DNA of 64,000 nucleotides from Brevundimonas naejangsanensis DSM 23858 (GTDB lineage Bacteria > Pseudomonadota > Alphaproteobacteria > Caulobacterales > Caulobacteraceae), in the NCBI RefSeq assembly GCF_000421705.1, contig NZ_ATXN01000003.1:315001-379000 (forward strand), read 5' to 3'. Below, piece by piece: positions 56,192 through 64,000 of this stretch (position 1 is its first letter; each line of letters begins with the position of its first letter). The translations under genes were made by a program, and so were the position numbers. The notes under the pieces were generated by a model. That model made no database searches. It had not been told where the DNA came from and saw nothing but the letters and a program-made list of their open reading frames with translations.

Positions 56192-57798
56192 CAGCGGACA
56201 GCCATCCGGTCGCCCAGGAGAACGGGAACGGTCACGGCGATGATCCACAGATCCAGCCAGAAGGACTGGCGCTCGATGTATTCGATATCGAGCTGCACGC
56301 GGCGGCGCACCTCGTCGGCCGTATGCAGCGGCCCGCGCGAGCCTTGAATGGCGGCCCAGCCGGTCATGCCCGGCTTGATGCGGTGACGGTGAGCGTATTC
56401 AGCGACCAGACGCGCCGACTCGGCGTCTCCGGTCTTCATGCCGATGGCGTGCGGACGCGGCCCCACCAGCGACATCTCGCCGCGCAGCACATTCACCAAC
56501 TGCGGCAGTTCATCCAGACTGGTGGCGCGCAGAAACCTGCCAAGGCGCGTCACGCGGTCGTCGCCGGCGGTCACCTGGCGGCTGGCGGTGGCGTCAGAGG
56601 CTTCCTGACGCATGGTGCGGAACTTCCACACCACGATCTCTTCCTGGTTGAAGCCGTGGCGGCGCTGACGGAACAGGGCCGGGCCCTTGCTGTCCAACTG
56701 CACGGCCAGGCCGATCAGGAACAGAACCGGACTGAGCGCGACCAGAGCCAGCGCCGACAGGATGATGTCGAGGATCCGCTTGTTGAACGCGCGCCGCTCG
56801 CCGTCCACTGCGCCGCCCAGCAGGGGCAGGGAGGCCGAGGCCAGCTTCTCCAGCGCTTCATTGCGTTGGGCAGCGCCCTTGGGGTCGACCAGAAGCGTCA
56901 GCGGGATGGGCAGGACTTCCAGCCGGCGCGTCAGGGCGCGAACCCGCTCTTCGGCCTTGGGGTCGATGGCCAGGATGACGCGGTCGATATAGGGCGTCAG
57001 TCGATGGTCCAGCAGGGCGTCGGCGCCGCCCAGAACCGGCACTCCAGCCAGGGCGTCAGGCGTACGGGCCAGGCGGTCGTCGAAGACGCCCAGAATGTTC
57101 AGGTCGCGCCGATCCAGCGCCTCGCGGATCAGGGATTCGGCATGACGCGTGGCGCCGACCACGACGACATTGGGAGTCAGGTCGCCGCGGCTTCTCCATT
57201 GAGCCACCAGCATCCGCCAGATGGTGTGCAGGCCGGTCACCACTACCGTGGACGCAATCGCCCACCAGCCGTATTCGGCCACGGGCGTTTCGCCGGGCAG
57301 GACCAGCCCCAGCACGCAGGCGATGGCTCCGCCCAGGGCGGCCACGACAGCGACCCCCGCCAGATGGCGCGCCGGCGCCCGGCTGCTGTCAAAACGATAC
57401 AGGCCCAGCGAGCGCATCAGGCCCAGGGTAACCAGTGCGCCGATCAGGATCGGCAGGGCCTGGAGCAGGGTGACCTTCGTCAAACCTCCTGGGTTCAGCC
57501 GGTCGATGGCCACGAAGCACAGGAAGGAAGAGGCGACGATGTCCATGCCTCGGAAATAGAAGACGCGCCGCCGCGCGGCCGCGCGTTGACGGGTGTTCAG
57601 CCAGACTTCTGGGCGCAGCGGCCCGCGCCGCGTCCGCCCGGTCGGCCCTGTCGGCGCCGCGGCGCGCGATTCGGTCGTCGCGGCGCGAGATGCGCGCGCG
57701 CCATCCGTCGCGGATGCCAGGGTGTCAGCAGGGGTGATGGCCAATTCTCTTTCCCGAAATCGAGCAAAATGGGGCGATAATCCCCTCTCACATGCCAC
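56191..57798 (-). CDS. hfsE: undecaprenyl-phosphate sugar phosphotransferase HfsE
   Basis: A 535-residue initiating glycosyltransferase of the polyprenyl-phosphate hexose-1-phosphate transferase family. Four N-terminal membrane helices and a CoA-binding-like domain ([18 protein letters not shown], near 205) precede the catalytic sugar transferase domain (about 340-535): [21 protein letters not shown], then [31 protein letters not shown]. It starts the holdfast repeat on undecaprenyl phosphate. The start is unsettled between GTG 57798 and a TTG about 18 codons on. tRNA-Ser is right upstream. Confidence 0.88.
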   Translation of the reverse strand: MACERGLSPHFARFRERELAITPADTLASATDGARASRAATTESRAAAPTGPTGRTRRGPLRPEVWLNTRQRAAARRRVFYFRGMDIVASSFLCFVAIDRLNPGGLTKVTLLQALPILIGALVTLGLMRSLGLYRFDSSRAPARHLAGVAVVAALGGAIACVLGLVLPGETPVAEYGWWAIASTVVVTGLHTIWRMLVAQWRSRGDLTPNVVVVGATRHAESLIREALDRRDLNILGVFDDRLARTPDALAGVPVLGGADALLDHRLTPYIDRVILAIDPKAEERVRALTRRLEVLPIPLTLLVDPKGAAQRNEALEKLASASLPLLGGAVDGERRAFNKRILDIILSALALVALSPVLFLIGLAVQLDSKGPALFRQRRHGFNQEEIVVWKFRTMRQEASDATASRQVTAGDDRVTRLGRFLRATSLDELPQLVNVLRGEMSLVGPRPHAIGMKTGDAESARLVAEYAHRHRIKPGMTGWAAIQGSRGPLHTADEVRRRVQLDIEYIERQSFWLDLWIIAVTVPVLLGDRMAVR

Positions 57799-57836
57799 TC
57801 TTATGCCGGGTTAACACAAAGGGTGTCAGTTCCGCA

Positions 57837-57864
57837 TTGCGAAGCGTCGCGCGACTCGCTATCC
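57837..57864 (+). promoter_or_regulatory. promoter of tRNA-Ser
   Basis: TTGCGA at 57837-57842, 16-base spacer, CTATCC at 57859-57864; the tRNA starts 13 bases further. Confidence 0.55.
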
Positions 57865-57876
57865 ACGCGGCCTGCC

Positions 57877-57968
57877 GGAGACGTGGCCGAGTGGCTGAAG
57901 GCAACGGTTTGCTAAATCGTCGTACCCTGTAAGGGGTACCGAGGGTTCGAATCCCTCCGTCTCCGCCA
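57877..57968 (+). tRNA. tRNA-Ser (GCT)
   Basis: 92 bases with a long variable arm (GTACCCTGTAAGGGGTAC) and encoded CCA. The acceptor GGAGACG pairs with CGTCTCC and the anticodon loop TTGCTAA gives GCT. Confidence 0.95.
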
Positions 57969-58001
57969 GAACCATTCACCTTCACAAATGATGACGCAGC
58001 C

Positions 58002-58178
58002 TTAGCCTTCCTTGGAGGGAGCGGCTTTGGCGTCGGTAGGGCGGCGCACGGCGACGCCGTGCTGGCGCAGGATGCGACGCGCGACTTCGGGCGCGCCGAT
58101 CATGGGCAGAGGCTGGCCAAAACGCTCGCGCCACAGTTGATCGAGGCGAACTTCCTCGGGAGTGAGTAGGCGGGTCAT
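58002..58178 (-). CDS. conserved-looking small protein, 58 residues
   Basis: A 58-residue protein starting MTRLLTPEEVRLDQLWRERF, with a helical acidic/basic N-terminal half, a GQPLPMIGAPEVARRIL middle and a lysine-rich tail (KAAPSKEG). It is well formed, soluble and shows no known motif. It fills most of the 57969-58377 gap. GGA lies a few bases before the ATG. The codon use looks native. Function unknown; it may be a small stress or regulatory protein. Confidence 0.6.
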   Translation of the reverse strand: MTRLLTPEEVRLDQLWRERFGQPLPMIGAPEVARRILRQHGVAVRRPTDAKAAPSKEG

Positions 58179-58377
58179 TGAGGAGTCCTTGTTACGCAGA
58201 CTCTTTGCTTTTAGGCCGTCCCGCCGGGCGCGAACGCAAACTCATGTAACCTGAGCCATATGTGATGGAACCCACACCTTGGAATGCATTCGGGGGCGAG
58301 CTTCCCTAGGGTGATCTTGGCGCCGCGCGGCGCGCGGGTTAGGCCTGTGGCTCAACTTCTCAACGGGAGAGACGCAT

Positions 58378-58683
58378 ATGGCCGATCTGGCCCTCGCCAC
58401 CGACAAGATCCGCGCCGCCGTCGGCGAAAACTCGGGTCTGGGCAAGACCGTGAAGCTGGACTTCGGCGATGACGGCAAGATCTTCATCGACGGCGCCTCG
58501 GCTCCGAACACCGTCAGCAACGACGACAAGCCGGCCGACGCCACAGTCTCGATCAAGTGGGACGATTTCGTCGCCCTGGCCGAAGGTCGCCTGGATCCGA
58601 TGATGGCCTTCATGCAGGGCAAGCTGAAAATCGCCGGCGACATGATGATCGCCCAGAAGCTGGCGCCGCTGCTCAAGGGCTGA
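58378..58683 (+). CDS. SCP2 sterol-binding domain protein
   Basis: A 101-residue stand-alone SCP2 domain, a lipid-binding fold. The family's GKTVKLDFGDDGKIFIDGASAPNTVSNDDKPADATVSIKWDDFVALAEGRLDPMMAFMQGKLKIAGDMMIAQKLAPLL pattern covers nearly the whole protein (only key parts listed: DDKPADATV, LAEGRLDPMMAFM, GKLKIAGDM). The ribosome site GGGAGAG is in place. Such single SCP2 proteins may carry fatty acyl-CoA or other lipids. It stands alone with its own terminator. Confidence 0.92.
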   Translation: MADLALATDKIRAAVGENSGLGKTVKLDFGDDGKIFIDGASAPNTVSNDDKPADATVSIKWDDFVALAEGRLDPMMAFMQGKLKIAGDMMIAQKLAPLLKG

Positions 58684-58708
58684 CGACGGGCTTAAGGCCT
58701 GATGATCA

Positions 58709-58745
58709 ACGGCGCAGCTCCGACGGGGCCGCGCCGTTTTCATTT
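58709..58745 (+). terminator. terminator of the SCP2 gene
   Basis: ACGGCGC (58709-58715) pairs with GCGCCGT (58731-58737), followed by TTTTC. The loop is 15 bases and may fold further. Confidence 0.65.
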
Positions 58746-58768
58746 GTGCGGGGCTGTCGCGACTCTGG

Positions 58769-58969
58769 CTATCGCGCCTGATCAGGCGGATTTTTATGAT
58801 GGTGATGGACGGAGGGCGAACTGAAGTCTCCATCGACGATGTCGCCCAGATAAAGGTTCGTGCTTGATTTGCTGGGCGGGGCAGGCGGGCGGCCGAACAG
58901 CCAGTCCATGAGGCCGCGCTTGGCCGGACGGGGGCTTTGAGGGAACGAGGGGTGTTGCGGAGTCATCAT
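58769..58969 (-). CDS. small hypothetical protein with EcfG-type promoter
   Basis: A 66-residue, proline- and histidine-rich protein (for example QHPSFPQSPRPAKRGLMDWLFGRPPAP and SVHHHHKNPPDQAR), without known motif. GGAGAG lies eight bases before the ATG. A GGAAC-N16-GGTT box lies upstream at 58997-59021, so it is likely induced by the general stress sigma factor. A short tryptophan/phenylalanine stretch may touch membrane. Function unknown. Confidence 0.65.
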   Translation of the reverse strand: MMTPQHPSFPQSPRPAKRGLMDWLFGRPPAPPSKSSTNLYLGDIVDGDFSSPSVHHHHKNPPDQAR

Positions 58970-58996
58970 TACGGACTCTCCTGAAGTTGGGAATTA

Positions 58997-59021
58997 AACC
59001 CTTTCAGAAGGGCGCTGTTCC
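58997..59021 (-). promoter_or_regulatory. EcfG/SigT-type promoter
   Basis: Read on the minus strand, GGAAC (59021-59017), 16-base spacer, GGTT (59000-58997). This matches the alphaproteobacterial general-stress consensus (GGAAC-N16/17-CGTT) except for the first base of the -10. Confidence 0.6.
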
Positions 59022-59237
59022 TTCGGCGCCGCTGTCGCGGCCATTATTATTTTGGCGTCATGGAGCGCTATTGCATTCCCGGCGGCGCCGGCGGTCGATG
59101 ACCTTCTTCCCTGTGTGCGTCGTCGCGGCCGTCAGCCCACGCCAGGGCCGGATCACGACTGACGGAACCGCCTGCGCGTGGCCTGCATTTCGAGAAGGTG
59201 GCGACCGAAGAAATCAGCATGGGGGCGAAACGGCTTC

Positions 59238-61403
59238 ATGGGCAGCATGCAGCATAGGGCGACCGCCCCCGACTGCGACCTTGAACGCTATCGGCGGACG
59301 CGTAGCGTGTTGCCGATACTGGCTGCATCCCTGTCGGATGAAGACCTGCAGGCTCAGTCGATGGCTGAGACCAGTCCCGGCAAATGGCATCTCGGCCATG
59401 TAAGCTGGTTCTTTGAGGCCATGCTGCTTGAACGGCCGGGCTATCGGCCGATCGACCCGAGGCTGAGGCGGGTTTTCAACTCCTATTATCATGCTCTGGG
59501 CGAGCGGATCGGTCGCGCCGAACGGGGCCTGATGACGCGCCCTTCGCGGGCTGAGGTCATGGCCTATCGGGAGGAGGTCGATCGGCGAATGGAGGCGCGC
59601 CTCGCCGACACCTCGGCGCCGTTCAGCGAGCTGGAGCGATATCTCTTTGAGTTGGGCCTGAACCACGAACAGCAGCATCAGGAGCTTTTCCTGATGGATA
59701 TGCTGCATCTGATGTCGCGCTCGCCGCTGGATCCGGCCGCCTTTGGCGAGGAGCCGCGCTGCGCGCCGCTGCAGTCGTCGCACGACGGGTGGCGGACCTT
59801 CGATGGCGGGCTGGTTGAGATCGGCGACGCCGCTGAGAGTTTCGCCTTCGACAATGAGCGGCCCGCCCATCGCGTCTGGCTGGAGCCGTTCGATCTGGCC
59901 GCCGATCTGGTCGCCAACAGCGAGTGGCTGGCCTTCATCAACGACGGCGGCTACGCGCGGGCTGATCTGTGGCTGAGCGACGGCTGGGCGACGGTTCAGG
60001 CGCAGGGTTGGACGGCCCCGCTCTACTGGAGGCGTGAGGAAGACGACGGCTGGACGGTGATGACGTTGGCGGGGCGGCGGCCGGTCGATCCGGCGGCGCC
60101 GGTGCGTCATGTCAGCTTCTATGAGGCCGACGCCTTCGCGCGGTGGTCGGGGCGACGCCTGCCGACCGAGGCGGAATGGGAGCACGCGGCTCGCAGTCGG
60201 CCCGAGGCCTTCTCCAATCTGGACACTGAGGCATGGCAATGGACCTCCAGCGCCTATGGCCCTTACCCCGGCTTTCGCCCGACCGAAGGCACGGCGGCTG
60301 AGTACAACGGCAAGTTCATGGCCAATCAGATGGTGCTGCGCGGCGGCGCCTTCGCCACGGCGCCGGGCCATGCGCGGCCGACCTATCGCAACTTCTTCTA
60401 TCCGGACCAACGCTGGGCCTTCACCGGCGTGCGGCTGGCGTCGGACGCCGACGATGCGATGCGACGGGGCGAGGGCGACGACGAGCATGAGGCCTTTCGT
60501 CGCGATCTCGTCTCAGGTCTGGCGGCGCGGCCCAAGAGCCTGCCGCCCAAATGGTTCTATGACGCGCGGGGGTCGGACCTGTTTGAGGCCATCACGCGCC
60601 TGCCGGAATATTATCCGACCCGACAGGAAGCAGCGCTGCTGCGGCGGGTCGCGCCGCAGTGGGCGGGGCGGTTCGGCCCTGACGCCGTCCTGGTCGAACT
60701 GGGCTCGGGCGCGAGCGAGAAGACCCGGATCGTGCTGGACGCCGCGTCCGATCTGGCGGCCTACGTCCCCATCGACATCAGTCCCACAGCGCTGGAAGAC
60801 GCGGCCGCGCGTTTGAGGCAGGCCTATCCCGCGCTGAAGGTCTTGCCGCTGGTCGGCGATTTCGAACATCTCGGCGTCCTGCCGCTTGAAGCGGGGCAGG
60901 GGCGGCGCGTGGGTTTTTTCCCGGGTTCGACCATCGGCAATCTGACGCCAGAGGTCGCCGAGGCCCTGTTGCGCGGCGCGCGCGACATGCTGGGGCCGGA
61001 CGCTCTGTTTATTCTGGGCGTCGATCTGATCAAGGAGCCGTCGATCCTGATCCCCGCCTATGACGACGCGCAAGGCGTGACCGCCCGCTTCAACCTGAAC
61101 GTGCTGGCGCGGGCCAACCGCGATCTGGGGACGGACTTTGATCTGGACGCTTTCGCCCATCGGGCGGTCTGGAACGAGGCCGAGGCGCGTATGGAGATGC
61201 ACCTGGAGGCCCTGCGCCCCATGACGGTGCGGCTCGGCAAGCTGGTCTTCCGGTTTGCGCAGGGCGAGACGATCCACACCGAAAGCTCGCGCAAGTTCGA
61301 CGAGGCCCGCGTGCGCGCTCTGGCCGAGGCGGCGCGCTGGCGGGTCGAGGCGTTCGAGGTCAGCGACGCGCCGCGCGTGGCCCTGGCGCTGCTGGCCAGC
61401 TAG
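59238..61403 (+). CDS. egtB-egtD: EgtB-EgtD fusion, ergothioneine biosynthesis
   Basis: A 721-residue protein that joins the two central enzymes of ergothioneine synthesis. Residues 1 to about 410 are EgtB, the iron sulfoxide synthase: a DinB-like part with iron His51 in KWHLGH and His143/His147 in NHEQQHQEL, then an FGE-sulfatase part (RLPTEAEWEHAARSR, VLRGGAFATAPGHARPTYRNFF). Residues about 415-721 are EgtD, the histidine trimethyltransferase: LPPKWFYDARGSDLFEAITRLPEYYPTRQE, VELGSGASEKTRIVLDA for SAM, and FFPGSTIGNLTPEVAE. No stop or ribosome site separates the parts. The order is opposite to the fungal Egt1 (EgtD first). Start is uncertain: 59238 suits EgtB, but an earlier GTG (59178) is in frame. 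Confidence 0.9.
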   Translation: MGSMQHRATAPDCDLERYRRTRSVLPILAASLSDEDLQAQSMAETSPGKWHLGHVSWFFEAMLLERPGYRPIDPRLRRVFNSYYHALGERIGRAERGLMTRPSRAEVMAYREEVDRRMEARLADTSAPFSELERYLFELGLNHEQQHQELFLMDMLHLMSRSPLDPAAFGEEPRCAPLQSSHDGWRTFDGGLVEIGDAAESFAFDNERPAHRVWLEPFDLAADLVANSEWLAFINDGGYARADLWLSDGWATVQAQGWTAPLYWRREEDDGWTVMTLAGRRPVDPAAPVRHVSFYEADAFARWSGRRLPTEAEWEHAARSRPEAFSNLDTEAWQWTSSAYGPYPGFRPTEGTAAEYNGKFMANQMVLRGGAFATAPGHARPTYRNFFYPDQRWAFTGVRLASDADDAMRRGEGDDEHEAFRRDLVSGLAARPKSLPPKWFYDARGSDLFEAITRLPEYYPTRQEAALLRRVAPQWAGRFGPDAVLVELGSGASEKTRIVLDAASDLAAYVPIDISPTALEDAAARLRQAYPALKVLPLVGDFEHLGVLPLEAGQGRRVGFFPGSTIGNLTPEVAEALLRGARDMLGPDALFILGVDLIKEPSILIPAYDDAQGVTARFNLNVLARANRDLGTDFDLDAFAHRAVWNEAEARMEMHLEALRPMTVRLGKLVFRFAQGETIHTESSRKFDEARVRALAEAARWRVEAFEVSDAPRVALALLAS

Positions 61404-61423
61404 TCCTCGGTGGATGTCGGGCA

Positions 61424-61452
61424 AAGAAAAACGGCGAGGTTTCCCGCGCCGT
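61424..61452 (-). terminator. terminator of the KGG gene
   Basis: On the minus strand ACGGCG pairs with CGCCGT around a 10-base loop, followed by TTTTTCTTT. Confidence 0.65.
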
Positions 61453-61482
61453 CTCTAAAGTCTGAAACTGTGTCGCTGGGGA

Positions 61483-61716
61483 TCAGCGCTTCGGCGTCGC
61501 CGGATCCTGAGCGGCCTTGTTGCGCGCCCCGTGGGAGGCTTCGCCGCCCTTACGCCCGGCCTGGGCTGCAAGAGAGCGATCCTGAGAGAAGCTGCGCTTC
61601 TCGCTGGGGACGCTGGCGCCGCCCTTGCGGGCGATTTCGCGCTGACGTTCCGGATCCATCGAGGCGAAACCTCGCTTGGAAACACCGGAGCCGCGAGTGG
61701 GCTGACCTTCGGCCAT
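61483..61716 (-). CDS. KGG-motif stress protein (YciG/con-10-like)
   Basis: A 77-residue basic, disordered-looking protein of the KGG/con-10 group. It has RGFASMDPERQREIARKGGASVP and a second copy-like AAQAGRKGGEASHG, the paired KGG motif. Such proteins build up in stationary phase or desiccation. AAAGGAAC lies before the ATG. The EcfG-type promoter at 61758-61782 and its divergent neighbour with a like promoter point to general stress control. Confidence 0.85.
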   Translation of the reverse strand: MAEGQPTRGSGVSKRGFASMDPERQREIARKGGASVPSEKRSFSQDRSLAAQAGRKGGEASHGARNKAAQDPATPKR

Positions 61717-61757
61717 TTCAGATGTTCCTTTCGTAGACGGTGGCGCTTGCGCAAGAG

Positions 61758-61782
61758 AACCCGGCCCCGGCGCGGAGGTTCC
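61758..61782 (-). promoter_or_regulatory. EcfG/SigT-type promoter of the KGG gene
   Basis: Minus strand GGAAC (61782-61778), 16-base spacer, GGTT (61761-61758), about 42 bases before the ATG. Confidence 0.65.
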
Positions 61783-61836
61783 GAGAAAGGATTAAAACCC
61801 TGTTCGGCGGCCAGGCTCGTCAAGGCGCGATAAGAC

Positions 61837-61861
61837 GGAACCGCACGGATTTCGGCGGGTT
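61837..61861 (+). promoter_or_regulatory. EcfG/SigT-type promoter of the membrane-anchored protein
   Basis: GGAAC (61837-61841), 16-base spacer, GGTT (61858-61861), about 39 bases before the ATG at 61900. Same layout as the divergent promoter on the other strand. Confidence 0.65.
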
Positions 61862-61899
61862 CATCGAGGCTCGGAGTGCAGCATTCAGGAGCTCAGTTC

Positions 61900-62196
61900 A
61901 TGCCGGTTTCCAACGACCCCTTCGCCAATACTGACGGCGCGCCGTCGCCGGAGGACATCACCGAAGGCCGCTCCACCCTTGGCGACCGTCTGGAGGGTGC
62001 GGCCGATGAGATTCTGACCGCAGGGACGCGGCCGCGCCCGCTGCGTCAGGCCGTTCGCGAGGATGCGGCCGAGGTGCGCGACTGGGCGCGCCATCGCGGC
62101 TCCGAGGCCTGCGAGGCGATTCGCGACGAGCCGATCCGGATGACGCTCTATGCCCTCGGGATAGGCGTGCTGATCGGCCTGCTGGCCGCGCGCTGA
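61900..62196 (+). CDS. DUF883-like membrane-anchored protein
   Basis: A 98-residue protein with a long acidic/basic helix and one C-terminal membrane segment with glycine spacing (TLYALGIGVLIGLLAAR), recalling the DUF883/ElaB-YqjD type. The start at 61900 follows AGGAGCT; an upstream ATG at 61876 is less likely. Relatives in E. coli sit in the inner membrane and bind ribosomes in stationary phase; whether that holds here is unknown. It is driven by an EcfG-type promoter and ends one base from the convergent MBL gene. Confidence 0.75.
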   Translation: MPVSNDPFANTDGAPSPEDITEGRSTLGDRLEGAADEILTAGTRPRPLRQAVREDAAEVRDWARHRGSEACEAIRDEPIRMTLYALGIGVLIGLLAAR

Positions 62197-62197
62197 A

Positions 62198-62911
62198 TTA
62201 GGCTGGGCCGGAGGCCGGGCGCGCAATCGGCGCCGCCTGCATGGCCCGATCCGAGACGAAGGGGTTGCTGCGTCGCTCGGCTCCGAACGTCGAATGCGGC
62301 CCGTGGCCCGGCACGAAGGTTACGTCGTCGCCCAGCGGCCACAGCTTTGTGGTGATCGCGCTCAGCAGGGCCTGATGGTCGCTGCGCGGGAAGTCGGTGC
62401 GACCGACCGAACCCTGGAACAGAACGTCGCCGACCTGGGCGAAACGGGCCTGGCGGTTGAAGAAGATCACGTGGCCGGGCGTGTGTCCGGGGCAGTGGAA
62501 GACCTCCCACGTCGTCTCGCCCAGCGTCAGAACGTCGCCGTCGTCCAGCCAGCGCGTCGGGGTGAAGGTGCGGGCCTCGGGCAGGCCGTACTTCTGGCCC
62601 TGGGTGGGAATCAGGTCTATCCAGAACTGGTCCTCAAGGTGCGGGCCGACGATGTCGAGGCCGGTCTTCTCCTGCATCTCGGCGGCGGCGCCGGCGTGGT
62701 CCAGGTGGCCGTGGGTGATCCAGATGGCGTCCAGCGTCAGTCCGCGTCGTGCGACCTCGCCCAGAATGGCGTCGACCGAGCCGCCCGGATCAATGACGGC
62801 GGCCTTGTTGGTCTTCGTGCACCAGACGGTGGTGCAGTTCTGCTGAAGCGGGGTCACGGGCGTGACGAAGACGCCGATGGGGGCTGCGGAAGAGGCTGAC
62901 GACTGGCTCAT
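62198..62911 (-). CDS. MBL-fold hydrolase, glyoxalase II-like (YcbL type)
   Basis: A 237-residue metallo-beta-lactamase-fold hydrolase similar to YcbL and small glyoxalase II enzymes, which cleave thioesters such as S-lactoylglutathione. The metal motif is THGHLDH, followed by a PGHTPGHVIFF histidine, a GDVLFQGSVGRTDFP aspartate and a final FVPGHGPHST histidine. It has no signal peptide and should act in the cytoplasm. It converges on the stress membrane protein gene and lies opposite to tig. Confidence 0.9.
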   Translation of the reverse strand: MSQSSASSAAPIGVFVTPVTPLQQNCTTVWCTKTNKAAVIDPGGSVDAILGEVARRGLTLDAIWITHGHLDHAGAAAEMQEKTGLDIVGPHLEDQFWIDLIPTQGQKYGLPEARTFTPTRWLDDGDVLTLGETTWEVFHCPGHTPGHVIFFNRQARFAQVGDVLFQGSVGRTDFPRSDHQALLSAITTKLWPLGDDVTFVPGHGPHSTFGAERRSNPFVSDRAMQAAPIARPASGPA

Positions 62912-63083
62912 GCGCCCTCAGATAGCGGCCCGATGACCACAAAGGAACCGCGTTGCGTTGACGTTTCAGCCCCTTCTCGACATAAGGGCGGGCTCCGAGG
63001 CGCCGCTCCCGAAAGGGGCGGCCCTGTTGCTTTATCCACCGCGCGCCTTTGCGGCGTCGCCACAGAGCGTCAGATATCCGACC

Positions 63084-64000
63084 ATGCAAGTCGTCGAAAA
63101 GTCGAACGAAGGCCTCAGCCGCGTGATTGCGGTGACCATTCCCGTCGCCGAGCTGAATGAAAAGCTCGAAGCCCGCATCAAGGAAGTGGCCCCCCAGATG
63201 AAGCTCAAGGGCTTCCGTCCGGGCAAGGTGCCGGCCTCGTACGTCAAGAAGACCTTCGGCCGTGACTTCATGGGCGAAATCATCAACGCCTCGCTGAACG
63301 AGACCAGCCAGGGCGCTCTGGAAGAGCTGAAGCTGCGTCCGGCCGCGCCGGCCGAGATGAACCTGACCTCCGACATGGACAAGGTCATCGCCGGTCAGGA
63401 AGACCTGGCCTATGAGATGTCGCTGGAAGTCATGCCGGAATTCACCCCGGTCGACCCCAAGACCCTGAAGCTGACCCGCCCGACCTATGAGGCCTCGGAA
63501 GAGGACCTGGACGAGGCGCTGAAGGAACTGGCCTCGCAGGCCAAGTCCTACGAGGACAAGAAGGGCAAGACGGTCAAGGCCGCCGACGGCGACCAACTGA
63601 CCATCGACTTCCTTGGCAAGATCGACGGCGAAGCCTTCGACGGCGGCGCCGCCACCGACGCGGACCTGGTGATCGGCTCGGGCCGCTTCATCCCCGGCTT
63701 CGAAGAGCAGCTGAAGGGCTCCAAGGTCGGTGAAGAAAAGACCATCGAAGTGACCTTCCCGGAAGAATACCAGGCCAAGCACCTGGCCGGTAAGGCCGCG
63801 ACCTTCGACGTCACCGTCAAGGCCATCAAGGCCGAGGTCGAATCCAAGATCGACGACGAGTTCGCCACGCGCATCGGCCTGGAGTCGCTGGACCAGCTGA
63901 AGGAACTGCTGAAGTCCAACCTGAACCAGCAGTACGCCGGCGCTGCCCGCTTCAAGCTGAAGCGCGCCCTGCTGGACCTGCTGGACGAAGGCCACGACTT
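63084..64000 (+). CDS. tig: trigger factor Tig, 3' end outside window
   Basis: The first 305 residues of trigger factor, the chaperone that meets new chains at the ribosome. The ribosome-binding start is MQVVEKSNEGLSR, with the signature loop GFRPGKVP at about 42. The peptidyl-prolyl isomerase domain runs from about 160 to 245 (KAADGDQLTIDFLGKIDGEAFDGG, GSGRFIPGFEEQLKGSKVGEEK), and the C-terminal arm begins after it. The frame runs off the right edge. No clear ribosome site precedes the ATG at 63084, but the N-terminus is exact. In many bacteria clpP and clpX follow. Confidence 0.97.
   Translation, partial: MQVVEKSNEGLSRVIAVTIPVAELNEKLEARIKEVAPQMKLKGFRPGKVPASYVKKTFGRDFMGEIINASLNETSQGALEELKLRPAAPAEMNLTSDMDKVIAGQEDLAYEMSLEVMPEFTPVDPKTLKLTRPTYEASEEDLDEALKELASQAKSYEDKKGKTVKAADGDQLTIDFLGKIDGEAFDGGAATDADLVIGSGRFIPGFEEQLKGSKVGEEKTIEVTFPEEYQAKHLAGKAATFDVTVKAIKAEVESKIDDEFATRIGLESLDQLKELLKSNLNQQYAGAARFKLKRALLDLLDEGHD

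Noticed and set aside
58987..59403. A separate 138-residue gene before egtB-egtD
   Set aside because: Arginine-rich frame overlapping the EcfG-type promoter and the real egtB start; looks like a shadow.

Overview
The window is GC-rich and densely coded, and looks chromosomal from a stalked, holdfast-forming alphaproteobacterium of the Caulobacterales, most like Brevundimonas. Grounds: a holdfast polysaccharide locus of hfs type, a methionine synthase split into two genes, MocR regulators and a classic alphaproteobacterial HemA, large TonB-dependent receptors with the VTGSRI plug start, promoters of TTGnnn-N16-CTATC form, and GGAAC-N16-GGTT boxes of the EcfG/SigT stress-sigma kind. No phage, transposase or CRISPR array was seen. 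This taxonomic call is inference from gene content.

Layout. 1-13200: an outer-membrane and periplasmic uptake locus. It holds a TonB-dependent receptor, a secreted S9 peptidase, three DUF885 proteins (two without the usual HExxPGH motif), a DUF3830-like protein, a BASS-type transporter, a MarR regulator and a DadA-like FAD oxidase. An exact 18-bp repeat precedes two of its transcription units and a shared 9-mer lies before a third. 13307-22975: tRNA-Cys and a redoxin, then a neighbourhood dominated by pyridoxal phosphate: two MocR regulators, a GlyA-type enzyme, PdxY, a DegT-type aminotransferase, the PLP carrier YggS and HemA. 22996-27644: a sulfide/persulfide module (TauE/SafE exporter, SQR, DUF442 sulfurtransferase, MBL hydrolase) divergent from a peroxiredoxin and a BigR-type repressor.

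27667-37698: an M20 amidohydrolase, then the methionine operon (ArsR-methyltransferase regulator, metF, split metH), a 2-hydroxyacid dehydrogenase and ettA. 37812-46978: an esterase lipoprotein, a 2OG oxygenase, rplM-rpsI, a small unknown gene, argC, a membrane protein with phaC, a lipoprotein and recJ. 47094-49652: two tRNA-Glu genes, a double cold-shock-domain protein, a DUF192 protein, tRNA-Pro and an unusual ACP-like membrane protein. 49783-57798: the holdfast cluster hfsD / hfsA-hfsB / two glycosyltransferases / hfsF-hfsE. 57877-62911: tRNA-Ser, small proteins, an SCP2 protein, an EgtB-EgtD fusion for ergothioneine, and a stress pair (KGG protein and a membrane-anchored protein) with divergent EcfG-type promoters, then an MBL hydrolase. 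The window ends inside tig (trigger factor).

How they fit together: PdxY and YggS supply and buffer the PLP used by GlyA, HemA and the DegT enzyme, and GlyA, MetF and MetH share the folate one-carbon pool. The strongest points for follow-up are the single-chain EgtB-EgtD protein in an order opposite to fungal Egt1, the uptake locus with its apparently catalytically altered DUF885 copies and shared operator candidate, the paired MocR operators, and the three EcfG-type promoters. All assignments come from reading motifs; no database search was run.
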